From Lumbricus rubellus (lineage: Eukaryota; Annelida; Clitellata; Crassiclitellata; Lumbricidae), in the NCBI GenBank assembly GCA_945859605.1, contig OX243825.1, positions 25,245,713 through 25,309,712 of the forward strand: a stretch of 64,000 nucleotides of DNA. Reading direction: 5' to 3'. The notes beneath the pieces are model-generated. The model was not told the origin of the DNA, did not search any database, and saw only the letters and a list, made by a program, of their open reading frames with translations. Both the position numbers and the translations under genes were made by a program. Of the stretch, positions 33,797-44,920 are shown piece after piece; the first letter of the stretch is position 1, and every line of letters starts with the position of its first letter.

Positions 33797-34240
33797 CCAT
33801 ATTTTTTTATCTTTATTACATATTATAGTGTCTATAGAAACTAACAAAAAGCAAAAGGAGAGAACCCTTAATGGAATATCCCACTGTCAGGGTTTCCCAA
33901 ATACAAGTGAAAGTAAACAGCAACAGGTTATACGAATAATAGAGTAGGCTATTAAAGTTACATTTTTTTTATCTTAACTAGTTAACTAAACATCCTGGGG
34001 AAAACGTCTAAAGGTGATGTTGAGTGTGCCAAATTAGAAAAGTCGTTGAAAATAAAAGAATAAGGGCAGATACATAGATTGAGATTTTGTAGTTTAATAA
34101 GAGACAGCGTAAACTAAAGTAAATGACTTTTAAGTTTAGCCTACGTTTGAACATGGTGAACATAATAATTATAGGCCTAGTCTTAACTGCAGCGCATGTT
34201 CGACTTCGACAATAGGCCTACGGATTTATTTATTTCGGAA
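33797..34240. other. Intergenic, nothing recognised
   Basis: AT-rich sequence without a supported gene or repeat. Confidence 0.5.
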
Positions 34241-34243
34241 ATT

Positions 34244-34860
34244 CATATTTTATTTATTTCGGAAATTTATATAGCGCCTCTTCAAGGTGCTCAGAAGCGC
34301 TCCCGGCCCAACCATGGCAAAATAAAACAGTGTTTAGTTTATGAAGGAACAGAGCGGAGTGACCTCTGGGAATTAAGTGCAATGTAACAGGAAGACCACT
34401 CCATGTGGTAGTACCAGCAACAGAAAATGAACGACGCTGTCGCATAGCAGTCCGCGAGCGGGGAACCAGAAGCTCAATGTGGTTCGCCGATCGAAGGGTG
34501 GATCGACGCTGAACTCCTAAGGTCGAACAACAGAGTTCTCGGAGATACGGTGTAGCTAGTACTTCAATGCACCGCCTAACCAAGGCACAGACCCTGTATG
34601 CAATCCACTGTTGAGAATTAGCCTAAGGGAGCTAGCGTAAGATATCCCGCATAGTCTATAGCCTAAGATGATACAATGTCATATTTTGGAATACGACCAA
34701 CAAGTCGCGCCGCAGAGCGGAGGACCCGTTCGAGGCAGCCAATCTGGTCAGCCGGTAGTCCATGATAGAGGGTGCTACAGTAGTCAAAGCGGGAAACTAC
34801 GAAAGAGTGAACAAGAGTGTTCAACGCAATACGCAATAATAAATCACATGTACTGTACCG
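34244..34860 (-). mobile_element. L2-like LINE, 3' part
   Basis: Minus-strand frames give TLVHSFVVSRFDYCSTLYHG, RVLRSAARLVGRIPKYD, VPRSRTAMRQRRSFSVAG and the 3' end motif (34254-34310, reading GGGAGCGCTTCTGAG toward GAGGCGCTATATAAA). A frame break and small deletion occur near 34600-34660. The matching upstream part lies at 36265-36410, across an inserted LINE. Confidence 0.75.
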
Positions 34861-35042
34861 ACTAGGTCCTATTCCCTCCGCCTCGCCCCTACTGTGGTCA
34901 TGAACTCCGTCCTCGGGCTCATGACTTCTCTTTTCCGGAAAAAGATAATTGTAGGCTAACTTTATCTCGAGAGTAGGCCTACTATTCAAAAACAAATCTA
35001 GATAAATTAATATTAATTCAATGAAAAATATTTATTTATGTT

Positions 35043-36162
35043 GCTATAGCCTTCATAGACTATAAGAAAGCTTTTGACTCGGTGAAGCATGGAAAACTTT
35101 GGACAGTGCTAAAAGAAATGGGAGTGGACAGACATGTAGTGAAGGTGTTCAAAAGCCTGTACGACAACCAGCAGGCAGCGGTCCGCATAGACAAGGAAAC
35201 CACAGAATGGTTTAGGATTGGGAAGGGGGTGAGGCAGGGCTGCCTGATATCACCATTGTCATTCAACGGATACTCAGAGAAGGTGATGAGAGAGTCTGCG
35301 GATTTGATGGCTGGATCGGAGTAACGGTAAGCGGACGGACAATAAACAACTTGAGATACGCGGACGATATCGTACTCGTCGCTACATCAAAGGAAGCGCT
35401 CCAGCAACTAATGGACAGAGTGAATGAAACATCTAAGAAATATGGGCTGGAAATGAATATCAAGAAAACAAAAGTCATGGTAGTAGGCCTAAGCAGAAAT
35501 CGAGAGCAGATAGTGATCACATGTAATGGTGGAACCTTGGAGCAGGTGGAGTCGTTTCGATACCTAGGAGCCATAGTGGAGGAGAGTGGAGATGGAGGCA
35601 GGGAAATAAGAGCAAGACTGGGGATGACGCGAACAGCCACGGGGTCTTTGACTGCGCTGTGGAAGGATAGAGAAATTGGAAGAGGGCTGAAGCTAAGGCT
35701 TATGGGGTCATTGGTGTGGCCAGTGGCGCTGTATGGCTGTGGAACTTGGACGCTAAGGGTGGAAGACAAAAGGAGAATATCAGCATTTGAGATGACAACA
35801 TATAGAAAGATGCTGAGAGTCAGCTGGAGGGAATTTAGAACAAATGAATCTACACTGGAAGAGATACAACCGGAACGGCGCCTGCTGGAGGTGGTGAGAG
35901 CAAGGAAGCTGAACTACTTCGGACATATGATCCGAGCAGACAAGCTGCCGGCATTCATATGTCAGGGCTATGTGGATGGAAAAAGAGCCCGAGGAAGGCC
36001 GAGAAGAAGATGGATGGATGACGTAGAGGAGTGGACGGGGATGGCGATGGTGGACTGCGTGAGGACCGCGAGGAACAGAGAGCAATGGAGGAGGATGACG
36101 TCGTCGACTCTGATCCCCGATCCGCAGCAATGAGGATGGGCACGACGACGACGACGAGGCTA
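35043..36162 (+). mobile_element. 5'-truncated LINE with ACG-repeat tail
   Basis: Begins at the RT block FIDYKKAFDSVKHGKLW and continues IGKGVRQGCLISPLSFNGYS; after a frame change near 35310 it reads NLRYADDIVLVATS, SFRYLGAIVEES, LVWPVALYGCGTWTL, LNYFGHMIRAD and GKRARGRPRRRWMDDVEEW to a stop at 36133. The catalytic D and YADD are kept. A short (ACG)n tail runs from 36138 to 36157. A 6-base repeat GCTATA (35043 and 36159) may be the target duplication but is too short to rely on. It interrupts a minus-strand L2-like element. Confidence 0.85.
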
Positions 36163-36264
36163 TATAAACTGAACTTATATATAAAACCTTTGTAACATTA
36201 GTTGTGTGTAACATGCTGCGTTCTGCCAGCCTGAAGTTTTGATTAGGCCTAAAAGAAAATTGAT

Positions 36265-36410
36265 TGATTGATTGAGCACTAAAAGACAGACCGCGTGAGA
36301 CCACCTTAAGTTGACGCAGCTGGTAGTAACAGCTTCGGCATATAAGGTTTATATGCCGAGTGAAAGTTAGCTCTTGATCTAAAATAATACAAAGGTCCCG
36401 CACAAAAGGT
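36265..36410 (-). mobile_element. L2-like LINE fragment
   Basis: The minus-strand frame reads MRDLCIILDQELTFTRHINL and SCYYQLRQLKVVSRGLSF, the segment that precedes LVHSFVVSRFDYC in L2-like RTs. It is thus the upstream neighbour of the 34244-34860 piece. Confidence 0.7.
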
Positions 36411-36715
36411 GAGAATGTAGGCTAATGTTTTTAATGTTTTATTGTAGGCTAACAACTGAAACGCTTCAGCGACTCTACTCTGACATTTTAAAACACTGCG
36501 CTATATAAATAATTTCTTGCGCATGCGCACGGTTACTTCCGATATAAATAAACTAATATTTTCCGGCGATATTGCATTGATTAACATTGGATTTTCAAAA
36601 ATTCATAACAAATTCCAGGGGCGTTTCCCAAAAATCGGGAATAGGTGCGTTTGAGTACATTCGGTGCCAGGTATGACCATGTAAAATTTGGGGACATTTG
36701 GAGCATGGTCAAAGT
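36411..36715. other. Intergenic, nothing recognised
   Basis: No supported gene or repeat. A GCGCTATATAAAT motif at about 36499 may be the trace of an L2 or SINE end. Confidence 0.4.
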
Positions 36716-36721
36716 AGTCAG

Positions 36722-36852
36722 GTATACCCACGCCGAAGCGCACGAGCAATTGCAAGTGAAGCAAGGTCCGTACGCGGCGGCTTGAGGTGGATTCGAATCT
36801 GGAACCCTCAGGCTCCAAAGCACCGAACCCACCACTACTCTACCGCGCCCAA
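36722..36852 (-). repeat. tRNA-derived SINE, head and body only
   Basis: Minus strand: GGGCGCGGTAGAGTAGTGG head, a B box-like GATTCGAATCCACC and the CTTGCTTCACTTGCAATTGC body. The tail is missing. Same family as 11815-12027 but more diverged. Confidence 0.65.
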
Positions 36853-37219
36853 CCTTCATAGATATAATAATTCTTTAAAAGACTTCTTGGTGTGAACCAT
36901 CCAGGTTTATTATACGCGATTACATTGACCTTGTAAAATGACCGTGGAGATTAGAACCTAAGATTGGAATTTGGAACAATGATTTCTAGTAGCGTCATAT
37001 TATAACTTATAGGTTTATAACTTTGCAGTATTACAGTGGTGTCTCGGTCTCGGAAAGGTTTGTAGTTGTATGACATCGGACTTATTAATAACCAACAGCT
37101 GACGTGTTTCGCGAAAGTAAACATTTAAGTAAATAAGTCCATTAATCGGTATTAGATTGTCAGTGCCGAGTAAATAGTGATAACACATACAATACATATT
37201 TTTAAAGTGCCACAATCTA

Positions 37220-37297
37220 AGAGCATAGAAGTTACTGCAAAACTTGCATGACTTAATTATTGAAGTTATGCAAGTTTTGCAGTAACTTCTATGCTCT
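37220..37297. repeat. Perfect hairpin, 30-bp arms
   Basis: 37220-37249 and 37268-37297 are perfect reverse complements (arm starts AGAGCATAGAAGTTACTGCA) with an 18-base loop. It may be a minimal fold-back element or an RNA hairpin; nothing else supports either. Confidence 0.85.
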
Positions 37298-37345
37298 TTG
37301 GACTGTTTATGTAGGTTAGAATGCTCTAGTCCATATTTTTAGTGA

Positions 37346-37806
37346 TGAATGTCACTGCTCTAGATTTCTTCATTTTACAGTTCAAGCACTACATTTTTAA
37401 GACTAAGCCTTAAAAATGTATACCACTTATGTTAGGCTAGCATAGTCCACACAGCGACCAATGTGACAGCATTTTTCCTCTGTAGCATACTGTATAATGG
37501 ATTGCTTTTGTGAAACAGAGCCGTAGATATGATACCTTAGGCTTTTCTACCCTGACCTCAATAAATGTCTAATTAATTATTCAGTCATTCATTTGGACAT
37601 TTATATAGCGCTCCTTCAAGTAAAAACTACTCGGAGGCGCTCCCGACTCCAGCGTGTCACTCCAAGATCAAGGACGGTATGAGAGAATGCAATATGGAGG
37701 AAGGTCCGAGCCAAAAGGTGCAGGTCTAGACCAGCCAATTGTCTGCGACCGCCAAGCCAAATGAATTGGATTTTGGAAGGATTCAACAGCAAACGATTAG
37801 AAGCCA
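37346..37806 (-). repeat. Left inverted copy flanking DAG1 (L2 end plus flank)
   Basis: Reverse complement of 44690-45147. It holds an L2-like 3' fragment (SNRLLLNPSKIQFIWLG, HTVLDLGV) fused by an internal deletion to the 3' motif, then about 240 bp of sequence beyond the L2 tail that is also shared. Both copies have the same internal L2 deletion, so one derives from the other or both from one parent. This copy has an extra AGAAATCTAGAGCA near 37370 absent from the right copy. Confidence 0.8.
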
Positions 37807-38573
37807 TCTTAACAGCTCCATTTCCACCGTAAAGCTCTGAAAAAGTTATCTCTAAAGTCTACAACTTCCACGGTTCCGCTATGACAAGAACTCCAGCGTC
37901 CAAGAGGTTCGTTGCTTGCAAGTGTGTGATAATTGAGAAGCCTAATTACATCGGTATCAAAGATCACTTTGTGACTTAGCTGCAAGAATCAATTAGTAAA
38001 ATATATCCAATTTGAATTGACTCGACTTGTAAGTTGACCGAGTTGAAGAATTTTTGATCGACTCGATTGATGGACTCGATCGACTGCGAGGTATAATACA
38101 GTGGGACAATCATATTTCCACATGACATTCTGAATCTTGCTTTAAATACATGGGTGATAAAACTGGACTATATCTTCTGGTCAGTTTTACAGAAGCCTGG
38201 TGGTCAGGATGCCATGACTTTTACCACCTGCAAAGGAAGTATTAAGCCCATTATCCGCCCCATTCTTCATATTCAATGTGGCTTGGACAAGGACCTCTGA
38301 ACATGATGTTGAATGTTAGCTGGTTTCATTGGCTTGGATGCTATGTGTGTGAGAGTATACAGCATTGAGTTTAAAATGTTCATGCTGATATCTGAACCAA
38401 GTGCTCAAGCTAAGCATTATTTGTTTGTTGATGAACTTTGTTCTCTTGGGAACTTCAACATCAGTTAGGCCGACATAGGTATTTTCATGGTACTTTAAAG
38501 GTGCTTGTATAAATCCTGTACATACAGGAAACATTTATGTATACATCTAAAATTCCTATTTTTTTAATTTCAG
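37807..38573. other. Upstream region of DAG1 coding exons
   Basis: No coding sequence recognised. A polypyrimidine tract and TTTCAG acceptor end at 38573, so a 5' untranslated exon must lie further left; I could not place it. Confidence 0.5.
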
Positions 38574-38833
38574 AATTGAAATCGATTTGAATGGTGTTTC
38601 AACCAACAGAAATGATTTTCTATGGATGGACATTTGCTACTCTAATGATGTTTGTCAGAGTAACCAGCCATGTGCAATTAAACAATGAAAGTTATGTAAC
38701 TTTCCTTTCAGAAAATGGAAAGAACAATGCAAAATATTTTTCCTGGGGTTTGTTTGATACTACTGCCACTGTGGGAATGGTGTTTCATTATAATATTTCT
38801 GCAGTCTTACCACGTGGAGATGTAAACTATGTG
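38574..38833 (+). CDS. DAG1: DAG1 coding exon 1
   Basis: Acceptor TTTTTTTAATTTCAG ends at 38573; 17 bases of 5' untranslated sequence precede ATG at 38591. It encodes the first 81 residues, including the signal peptide and the start of the first CADG domain. The donor is GTG|GTAAGT at 38834, phase 0. Confidence 0.93.
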
Positions 38834-41800
38834 GTAAGTGTCTAATTTAAATGCAATTTGTATTATAAGATTCATTGATGTAATATATCTTCTTTCCTTC
38901 CTACACATTTTTATTTAAGCTTATCTTCCAACTCACTGATTTTTGTGCCCTTTACTTTTCTATACACTTTTTAAAAGTGTTACTTTTAAAATTTTCTATT
39001 GACTGACTGTATCACATAGCTATTTTGGAGAAAAATGGAATTAACTGTTTTTGTATGAGATCCTTGGCTTCAACTAAGAAGACTCAGGAGGATCTCAAAG
39101 GTTTAAAGACTTTGGCGAGTTTGATCCGTTTCATTCTGAGACTTTGTCTTTGCACAGTGGCCAGCTTTCTTTATCACCTACTTCAACAATGAATTTCCAA
39201 TTTCCTTATCTGCTTCTTATCAATTCGTCTCCTCTCCAGTACTATTAATAAATAGATTGCTTATGTAGAAAGAATTTCCAGTTTCCTTGTCACCATTTTC
39301 ATCAATTCCTGTCTCCACTCCAGTATTATTATTAAATAGATTGCTTATGTAGAAAGAATTTCCAGTTTACTTATCTGCTTCTTATAAATTCCTGTCTCCA
39401 CTTCAGTATTATTATTAAATAAATTCCTTATGTAGGAAGAATTTATTTCCAGTTTCCTTCTCACCTTTTTTCATCAATTCTTGTCTCCACTTCAGTACTA
39501 GTATAAAATAGATTGCTTATGTAGAAAGAATTTTGGAGTTCGCCAGTGTTTGCAGCAGATGCCAAGAAGGCAGAAAATGCCAGCGTTGCAGCACAGCGTA
39601 ATCCAAGGCCACCATCCTTCACCAGAAGGGATAATAATAATAATTATTATAAATATTATGTTTATCACTATTACTATTATCAGTTATGTTCTAGTTAAGT
39701 ACCGGTAATAATGAAAACATGCATGAATTAGTCAAGAAAAGGGGTCTGGGACTCATGGTAGTATAAGCTGTCCGCTTTTTCTGACTCCTGTTGCACTGTA
39801 CTTATTGTCTCACACTTGTTCTATTTGACTTTTGTGTGCAATAAACAAAATTCATTCATTCACTAATATTAGTAGTAACTGCATGTATGCTTGTTCTGCT
39901 GTTTTAGGTCTCAGAAGTGGGCAGTAACAATTATAAACTTCCAAACTGGCTGCAATTTGATGATGTTACTGGCTGTCTGATTGGTGTTCCCAATGCAAGG
40001 GATGGAACCAAAATTTTCTACCTGAAAGTCTTTCTTATTGACAACCATAATAGCAGAGTTGATGTAGAAGATGTTTTCAGCATCAAGGTCAATGAGCAAA
40101 CCCCTTTTTATGCAGGCAGTTCTGCCAGATCATTGCAAAGCCATGAGACTACTTCTGTGATTGTTAAGTGCTTGCCAGGTTCTACAGTCACAACTACAAC
40201 GGTCCTAATTGATGCAGATTTTAAAGTTTTGTTGCCATCCAACATGGTAAAGATGATACAGAACTTGTGTAAACACCTTGGATTGTCATTGACAGCAACT
40301 AGGCTGGTCTCACCTGCTACTATACATTACTTAGACAATACAGTGCTGGTTGCTGGTCCTGGTGATGTTAAAGTTCCATTGCATACTGGTGCCTGGTTTC
40401 AGTGGGAAGTAGGGTGTGGAAATGTATATTCTTACCACATGGGCATTCTTCAGAAACTGGAAATCGCTTCACAGAATGGAGATTTAAGCTTATCTATTGG
40501 ATTTGGTATCATTGGATGGTATGTTACTAATGTAAAAACTTTACATACAAACGTGTATCGTTTGAAACGTCAAGCACCCATGATGCTGACTACTCCCACT
40601 ATTATCCAGACCATCGGACCGCCTGCTGCCAAGGCTGTGCCTACTGCAACAGTATCCGAGTCTAAATCAGCAGATGATCCACAAACACGAGTTGTACTTT
40701 CTCAGACATCACCAGTTTATTCAACCATAGAAGCTACTGATCTCCACAATGCTTATATAAAAAGTTCAGGTAGACATCATATTCGCACTAGATCAAAAAC
40801 TGCAATGCATAAATTAGCCAAAACCAGTTTTTATGTTACTCCAAGTGTTACTCCTGTTCGAAAAGTCATTCCCACTGAATTTTCATATGCAGCAAATGGA
40901 AAATTTGTCAATCCAAAGTCTTCCTTCATATCAGATGGTGATTTAGAGCCATCTGTGATTATGCCACAAGCTACGAATACTGCTCCAACTGCCATTCTGG
41001 AGACTAGAATGAACATCGTGACTGATTACAGCTCAGTTAGACAACGAAGCAAGGTTGTTCAGCCATCACACAGTGTTTCTACATCTAGAGTTCCAGCAAA
41101 GGTCTTCACAGGCAACTTTGACTTTCAAACTTCCAGGCAGTGGTTGGATGATACTGGACCAAGAGTGAATGCAGAACTAGGAACACTTTCATCAACAGTT
41201 CGAAAAGTTTTCATGTACAAGATTCCTGATCATTTGTTCAGCGACAGCATTGATGGAAACACAAACAACTTAAAGCTACAATTTTCAATGCCTGATGGAT
41301 ACGACACAAGTATAGTACCTTGGGTGAAGTTTAATGAAGCATCACACATGCTTTTTGGTTTCCCATTAAACATTAGCAATCGGCAGTATTTTCTATCGGC
41401 CACTAACAGTCGTGGTAAATCAAGCAGAGTTGGATTTTACATTAATGTTCGGGAGCGATCTAAAGATCAAAGAGTTCATTTTGAGATGAGCATCACACTT
41501 GAAGCTGATTTTGAGATATTCATCAACAATGTTTCAGCACTAGTTGATATTGCCACTAAGATAAGTTCTGCTTTTGGTGATAAACAACCAAGTGAGCTGC
41601 TGGTTACTAGCATTAATCAGGGTTCCGTGGAGTACAACTGGACAAATAGCAGTTTATCAGCAGATCATCCCTGTCAAATTGAAAACATTTTGACTCTAGC
41701 CGAATATTTTATTATGCCAAATTGCTCACTAAATGGTCACTTTCTGGAGACCCTTAAACCATTTATTATCAAGAAGGCAGCAATTGTTCCCAAACTATCT

Positions 41801-42319
41801 TGTTATTTTGAAGCAAGAGCGGCAGTTATTCCTTTGTCAATTTCTAGTCCTAGTTATCGAATTGTTCCGCAAGTGGAGACTGAAAGTGCTGAAGCAGATG
41901 TAATTGTTAGCATCATCGTGCCAATAGTGATTTCTGTAGCTGTGGTTATTTTGGTCATCATCATAGTGTGTGTATTGTATAGGAAGTGGCACAAGGCTGA
42001 TAGAACTGGGAGGAAAAATGTGAAGAAAGGAACACCAGTCATTTTCACTGCTGAACTAGAAGACAAGTTGATTGCATCAAATAAGCCATTAATCATGGAT
42101 AACGAAAGGCCACCACATCCACCTAATTATCAGCAAGCGTCAGTCATAGGCAACTTTCCATCAACACCACACTCAAAGTGCTATGAACCACTTATTTCTG
42201 CCAATCAAAATTGCTCAATTGCAGGGATTCCAACCCAGAGCTCCACAATTAAATCACAACAACGCTGCGTGGGTCTTCAAACTTCATACAGAAATCCACC
42301 ACCATACGATGCACGATAA
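38591..42319 (+). CDS. DAG1: Dystroglycan precursor
   Basis: Two coding exons (38591-38833, 39908-42319) joined in phase 0 give 884 residues, close to vertebrate dystroglycan (about 895). Order: signal peptide (about 8-27), first cadherin-like (CADG) domain (about 49-145), S6-like domain (about 160-290, ending GWYVTN), furin site RLKR (299-302), Ser/Thr/Pro-rich mucin-like stretch (about 303-505) opening with TTPTIIQTIGPP, second CADG domain (about 507-595), SEA-like domain with Gly653-Ser654 in the GSVEYNW context, transmembrane helix (about 746-771), and a cytoplasmic tail with KKGTPVIFTAELED and C-terminal RNPPPYDAR. Known role: the alpha subunit binds laminin-type matrix ligands through O-mannosyl glycans; the beta subunit binds dystrophin through PPPY. 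In-frame TGA at 38588 excludes an earlier start; Met8 is an alternative. The polyadenylation site was not located. Confidence 0.97.
39190..39530 (+). repeat. Minisatellite in DAG1 intron, ~83-bp unit
   Basis: Four tandem units, starting at about 39191, 39272, 39356 and 39439, share GAATTTCCAGTTTCC, CTGTCTCCACTTCAGTA and AGATTGCTTATGTAGAAA. The intron (38834-39907) is otherwise ordinary, apart from an AATAAACAAAATTCATTCATT tail-like end near 39850 that may mark a LINE or SINE remnant. Confidence 0.75.
39908..42319 (+). CDS. DAG1: DAG1 coding exon 2 (large terminal exon)
   Basis: Acceptor TTTTAG at 39902-39907 opens the exon in phase 0 with VSEVGSNNYK. It encodes residues 82-884 without interruption and stops at TAA 42317-42319. 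A single very large last coding exon is also the vertebrate DAG1 arrangement. Confidence 0.95.
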   Translation, partial: VSEVGSNNYKLPNWLQFDDVTGCLIGVPNARDGTKIFYLKVFLIDNHNSRVDVEDVFSIKVNEQTPFYAGSSARSLQSHETTSVIVKCLPGSTVTTTTVLIDADFKVLLPSNMVKMIQNLCKHLGLSLTATRLVSPATIHYLDNTVLVAGPGDVKVPLHTGAWFQWEVGCGNVYSYHMGILQKLEIASQNGDLSLSIGFGIIGWYVTNVKTLHTNVYRLKRQAPMMLTTPTIIQTIGPPAAKAVPTATVSESKSADDPQTRVVLSQTSPVYSTIEATDLHNAYIKSSGRHHIRTRSKTAMHKLAKTSFYVTPSVTPVRKVIPTEFSYAANGKFVNPKSSFISDGDLEPSVIMPQATNTAPTAILETRMNIVTDYSSVRQRSKVVQPSHSVSTSRVPAKVFTGNFDFQTSRQWLDDTGPRVNAELGTLSSTVRKVFMYKIPDHLFSDSIDGNTNNLKLQFSMPDGYDTSIVPWVKFNEASHMLFGFPLNISNRQYFLSATNSRGKSSRVGFYINVRERSKDQRVHFEMSITLEADFEIFINNVSALVDIATKISSAFGDKQPSELLVTSINQGSVEYNWTNSSLSADHPCQIENILTLAEYFIMPNCSLNGHFLETLKPFIIKKAAIVPKLSCYFEARAAVIPLSISSPSYRIVPQVETESAEADVIVSIIVPIVISVAVVILVIIIVCVLYRKWHKADRTGRKNVKKGTPVIFTAELEDKLIASNKPLIMDNERPPHPPNYQQASVIGNFPSTPHSKCYEPLISANQNCSIAGIPTQSSTIKSQQRCVGLQTSYRNPPPYDAR

Positions 42320-42799
42320 ATGAATGCATGCTGTTGTGGCAAATGACTACTTCCACGGTTATTTTTTTACTCTTGTTTGTGAAGATATACATACACGAAG
42401 GCTACTGCAACAATCTAGATTTCTTATCTAATGTTTATAGAATTTATCATTTTATAGAAATTGGTCCTGTTCATCAGGATGTTATTGTGCAATCAGAAGT
42501 AATTGTGCTCTCTGTGCTTGCTGATTTGATGTTAAATGTTATGTAGAATTGGTGTTTTATCGGTTAACAAAAGCAATACAAAGTAAACAAAATCAATACA
42601 AAGTAAACTAGAAGTGTCACCAGTGTGAACCCACATACACACATAGATCCCAACCAGGGCAGTTGGGATGCCTGGAACATACAGTCAACAGCAGGGCTCG
42701 GGGGATTTCTATATACCGTACTACCACGTCTCCGAGTACATACATATTCCTGCAGCAAATTGTTTATAGGTTTCAGCACTGATGTGGTGTTACCTCCTT
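42320..42799 (+). other. DAG1 3' untranslated region and intergenic sequence
   Basis: The untranslated part begins at 42320. I see no AATAAA within 480 bases, so the transcript end is not fixed. A 15-base repeat CAATACAAAGTAAAC lies at about 42574 and 42594. Confidence 0.5.
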
Positions 42800-43225
42800 A
42801 GTTTGTCCCCTGCCGATCTTAGGGAGTTTTACCACTCCACACAGGATATCCAGACCCACCATTCCCCTTGCTTCTCTGCACAGGGTGAACTTCATGTTAC
42901 GTGTACTTTGTATCAGGCAGCGACATGCTTTCTCAGGCTACCTCCATACCTGCGCCTGCTGCCAAGAGTCCCATCTAACATGTGCTGTTGTAATCTTAAA
43001 ACTGTCCTCTTTAGCCGAGGTTGGGTCAGAAGCGCTCGGGAGTAGTAACCTTGAAGGGGTGCCTTATCTTCTTCTTTACGTTCTCTGCCAAGCGGCAGGT
43101 CCAAACGTCCAATGTCTCCACGTTTCCCGCTGTTGTGCCATGTCCTTCAGTTCTCTGTATCCCTCTTCCATCATCCCGTCTAGGGTGCCTTAATAAGTAG
43201 TAACCTTGAAGGGGTGCCTTATAAA
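42800..43225 (+). mobile_element. L2-like LINE, 3' end
   Basis: The plus frame 42782-43045 carries LREFYHSTQDIQTHHS, YQAATCFLRLPPYLRLLP and LKTVLFSRGWVRSAR, the diverged C-terminus of an L2-like RT, followed by AGCGCTCGGGAGTAGTAACC and the GGGGTGCCTTATAAAT end. It is interrupted by a short LINE insertion at 43068-43195. Confidence 0.6.
43068..43195 (-). mobile_element. 128-bp LINE 3' end with 27-bp target duplication
   Basis: 43041-43067 and 43196-43222 are identical 27-base direct repeats (start AGTAGTAACCTTGAAGGGGT). The 128 bases between them match, on the minus strand, the 3' end of the LINE at 31382-32840 (tail AAAGAAGAAG, then CTGCC...GGCAG and the GCGTGG-like stretch upstream). It is therefore an extremely 5'-truncated insertion of that family. 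Confidence 0.75.
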
Positions 43226-44300
43226 TAAACGTAATGAACGATTGGATTCCTTCCCACATGCAGTTGACAGCATCATGTTCAGAGTAATGTTTGACTTGTG
43301 GCAGTAGTCTGATGCAATGACAGATGGCAGCAATGTACTACGGGTTTAGGATAATGGTTAACGCTGTGGCACGAAAAGCACACAGATGTGGGATCGCTTC
43401 CTGCTACCCTTCGAAAGGTCCACTCAACCTTCCATTCGGCAGATGGCGTTGGTAAACTGAACAGTAGGACGTGATGAATGCCTTGCATGGCTGCCAACAG
43501 TTGAATTTGACTCCTGTAATAACTTGTGATCATACTCATAGTTTTCATACTACAAATTATAGGCCTAATCATGATGTGTTGTGGTAGAGTGTCAGTTTGA
43601 AATTAAACGAAGATTATTATTATTATTATTAAAGTACCTTTGTGTGCAAATAGCAGGTCCAAAGTTTATTATTAAAAGGTACTTGATACTCAATTGTGAG
43701 GTTAAAACCTGGGTGTGCTGTTGTTGGACTGCTGTGGTTGCGTTTGTCATACAGCTGGATACATGATCAAATTTGTCCAATTAAACGTGCTGCAGAGCGT
43801 AAGACTCAGTTCAGGCACATTATTCTATTGGATGGGAGGCCAAAGTAGTATACATACTATACAGTATACAGGATTGGGTTTGTTTGTAGTACCGATAGTG
43901 CATACAATAGTACTGTAGGACAATTCTGTTTGGCCTGCTGCCATGTTCAATTTTTTAATTTTTTTCTCAAAATTTATGGGATTAAGATTTGACTCCTTAC
44001 TAATTTTTCTTCATCCAGATACTTTATATGTTATGTAGTTTTGTTAAAAAGATTACTTACAAATATAACTCAAACTTGTGGAGTTATTTGCTGATTGGTG
44101 CTGTTTTATAACTGAAGATCATGTTTTGTTTCTTGTGCCTTTTTAAAAAGGCACGATTGCTGAAATTATCTAGAATTTTAAAGATTGGAATTTTTAACTA
44201 TAACTGGTGCATTCGTTACTTTTATTGCATGCATGATATGTATATATATATATATACACACACACATATATATATTATATAAGGAATCGCTGTCTGACTT
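43226..44300. other. Intergenic; possible second tRNA-like SINE head
   Basis: 43336-43398 reads GGGTTTAGGATAATGGTTAA and, about 30 bases on, GTGGGATCGCTTCC, resembling tRNA A and B boxes of another SINE family; I could not find its ends. A short TTA repeat lies at about 43615-43630 and a TA/CA microsatellite at 44238-44280. No gene seen. Confidence 0.35.
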
Positions 44301-44920
44301 CTATGGCGCCATGGACTATGGCCAAATAACTCTTTTGGCTCTTTTTGATGTCAGCTCTGCCTTTGACTCTGTAGACCATTCGATCCTTCTTCAGCACCTT
44401 TCTGTCTCTTGGGCTCACTGAGAAAAACCCCTAGATGGCTGCGCTCTTTTCTTGCTGACCCCCAAACTGTGTGATATCTGGCTCAACTAGGTCTGGCTTG
44501 TTCCCTGCCCTTTTTGGTGTACCCCAGGGATCGGTTCTGGGCCCTTTACTTTACATTCTTTACACGTTCGATGTTAGCTCCCTGCTGCGGGTATGTGGAC
44601 TCCTACATCAGCTAAATGCTGACGACATCCAAGCATATGTTCACTGTCGTGCATCAGATGTGCTTTGCCATTGATGCTCTTTCTGGCTGGCTGGTTTCTT
44701 ATCGTTTGCTGTTGAATCCATCCAAAACCCAATTCATTTGGCTTGGCGGTCGCAGACAATTGGCTGGTCTAGACCTGCACCTTTTGGCTCAAACCTTCCT
44801 CCAGGCTCCATATTGCATTCTCTCATACCGTCCGTGATCTTGGAGTGACACGCTGGAGTCGGGAGCACCTCCGAGTAGTTTTTACTTGAAGGAGCGCTAT
44901 ATAAATGTCCAAATGACTGA
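44300..44920 (+). mobile_element. L2-like LINE, RT fragment and 3' end
   Basis: Plus-strand frames read TLLALFDVSSAFDSVDHSILL, GVPQGSVLGPLLYILYTFDV, LNADDIQAYVH, LLNPSKTQFIWLGGRRQLAG and then, after the deletion shared with 37346-37806, the GGAGCGCTATATAAATG end. Frameshifts separate the pieces. Confidence 0.8.
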
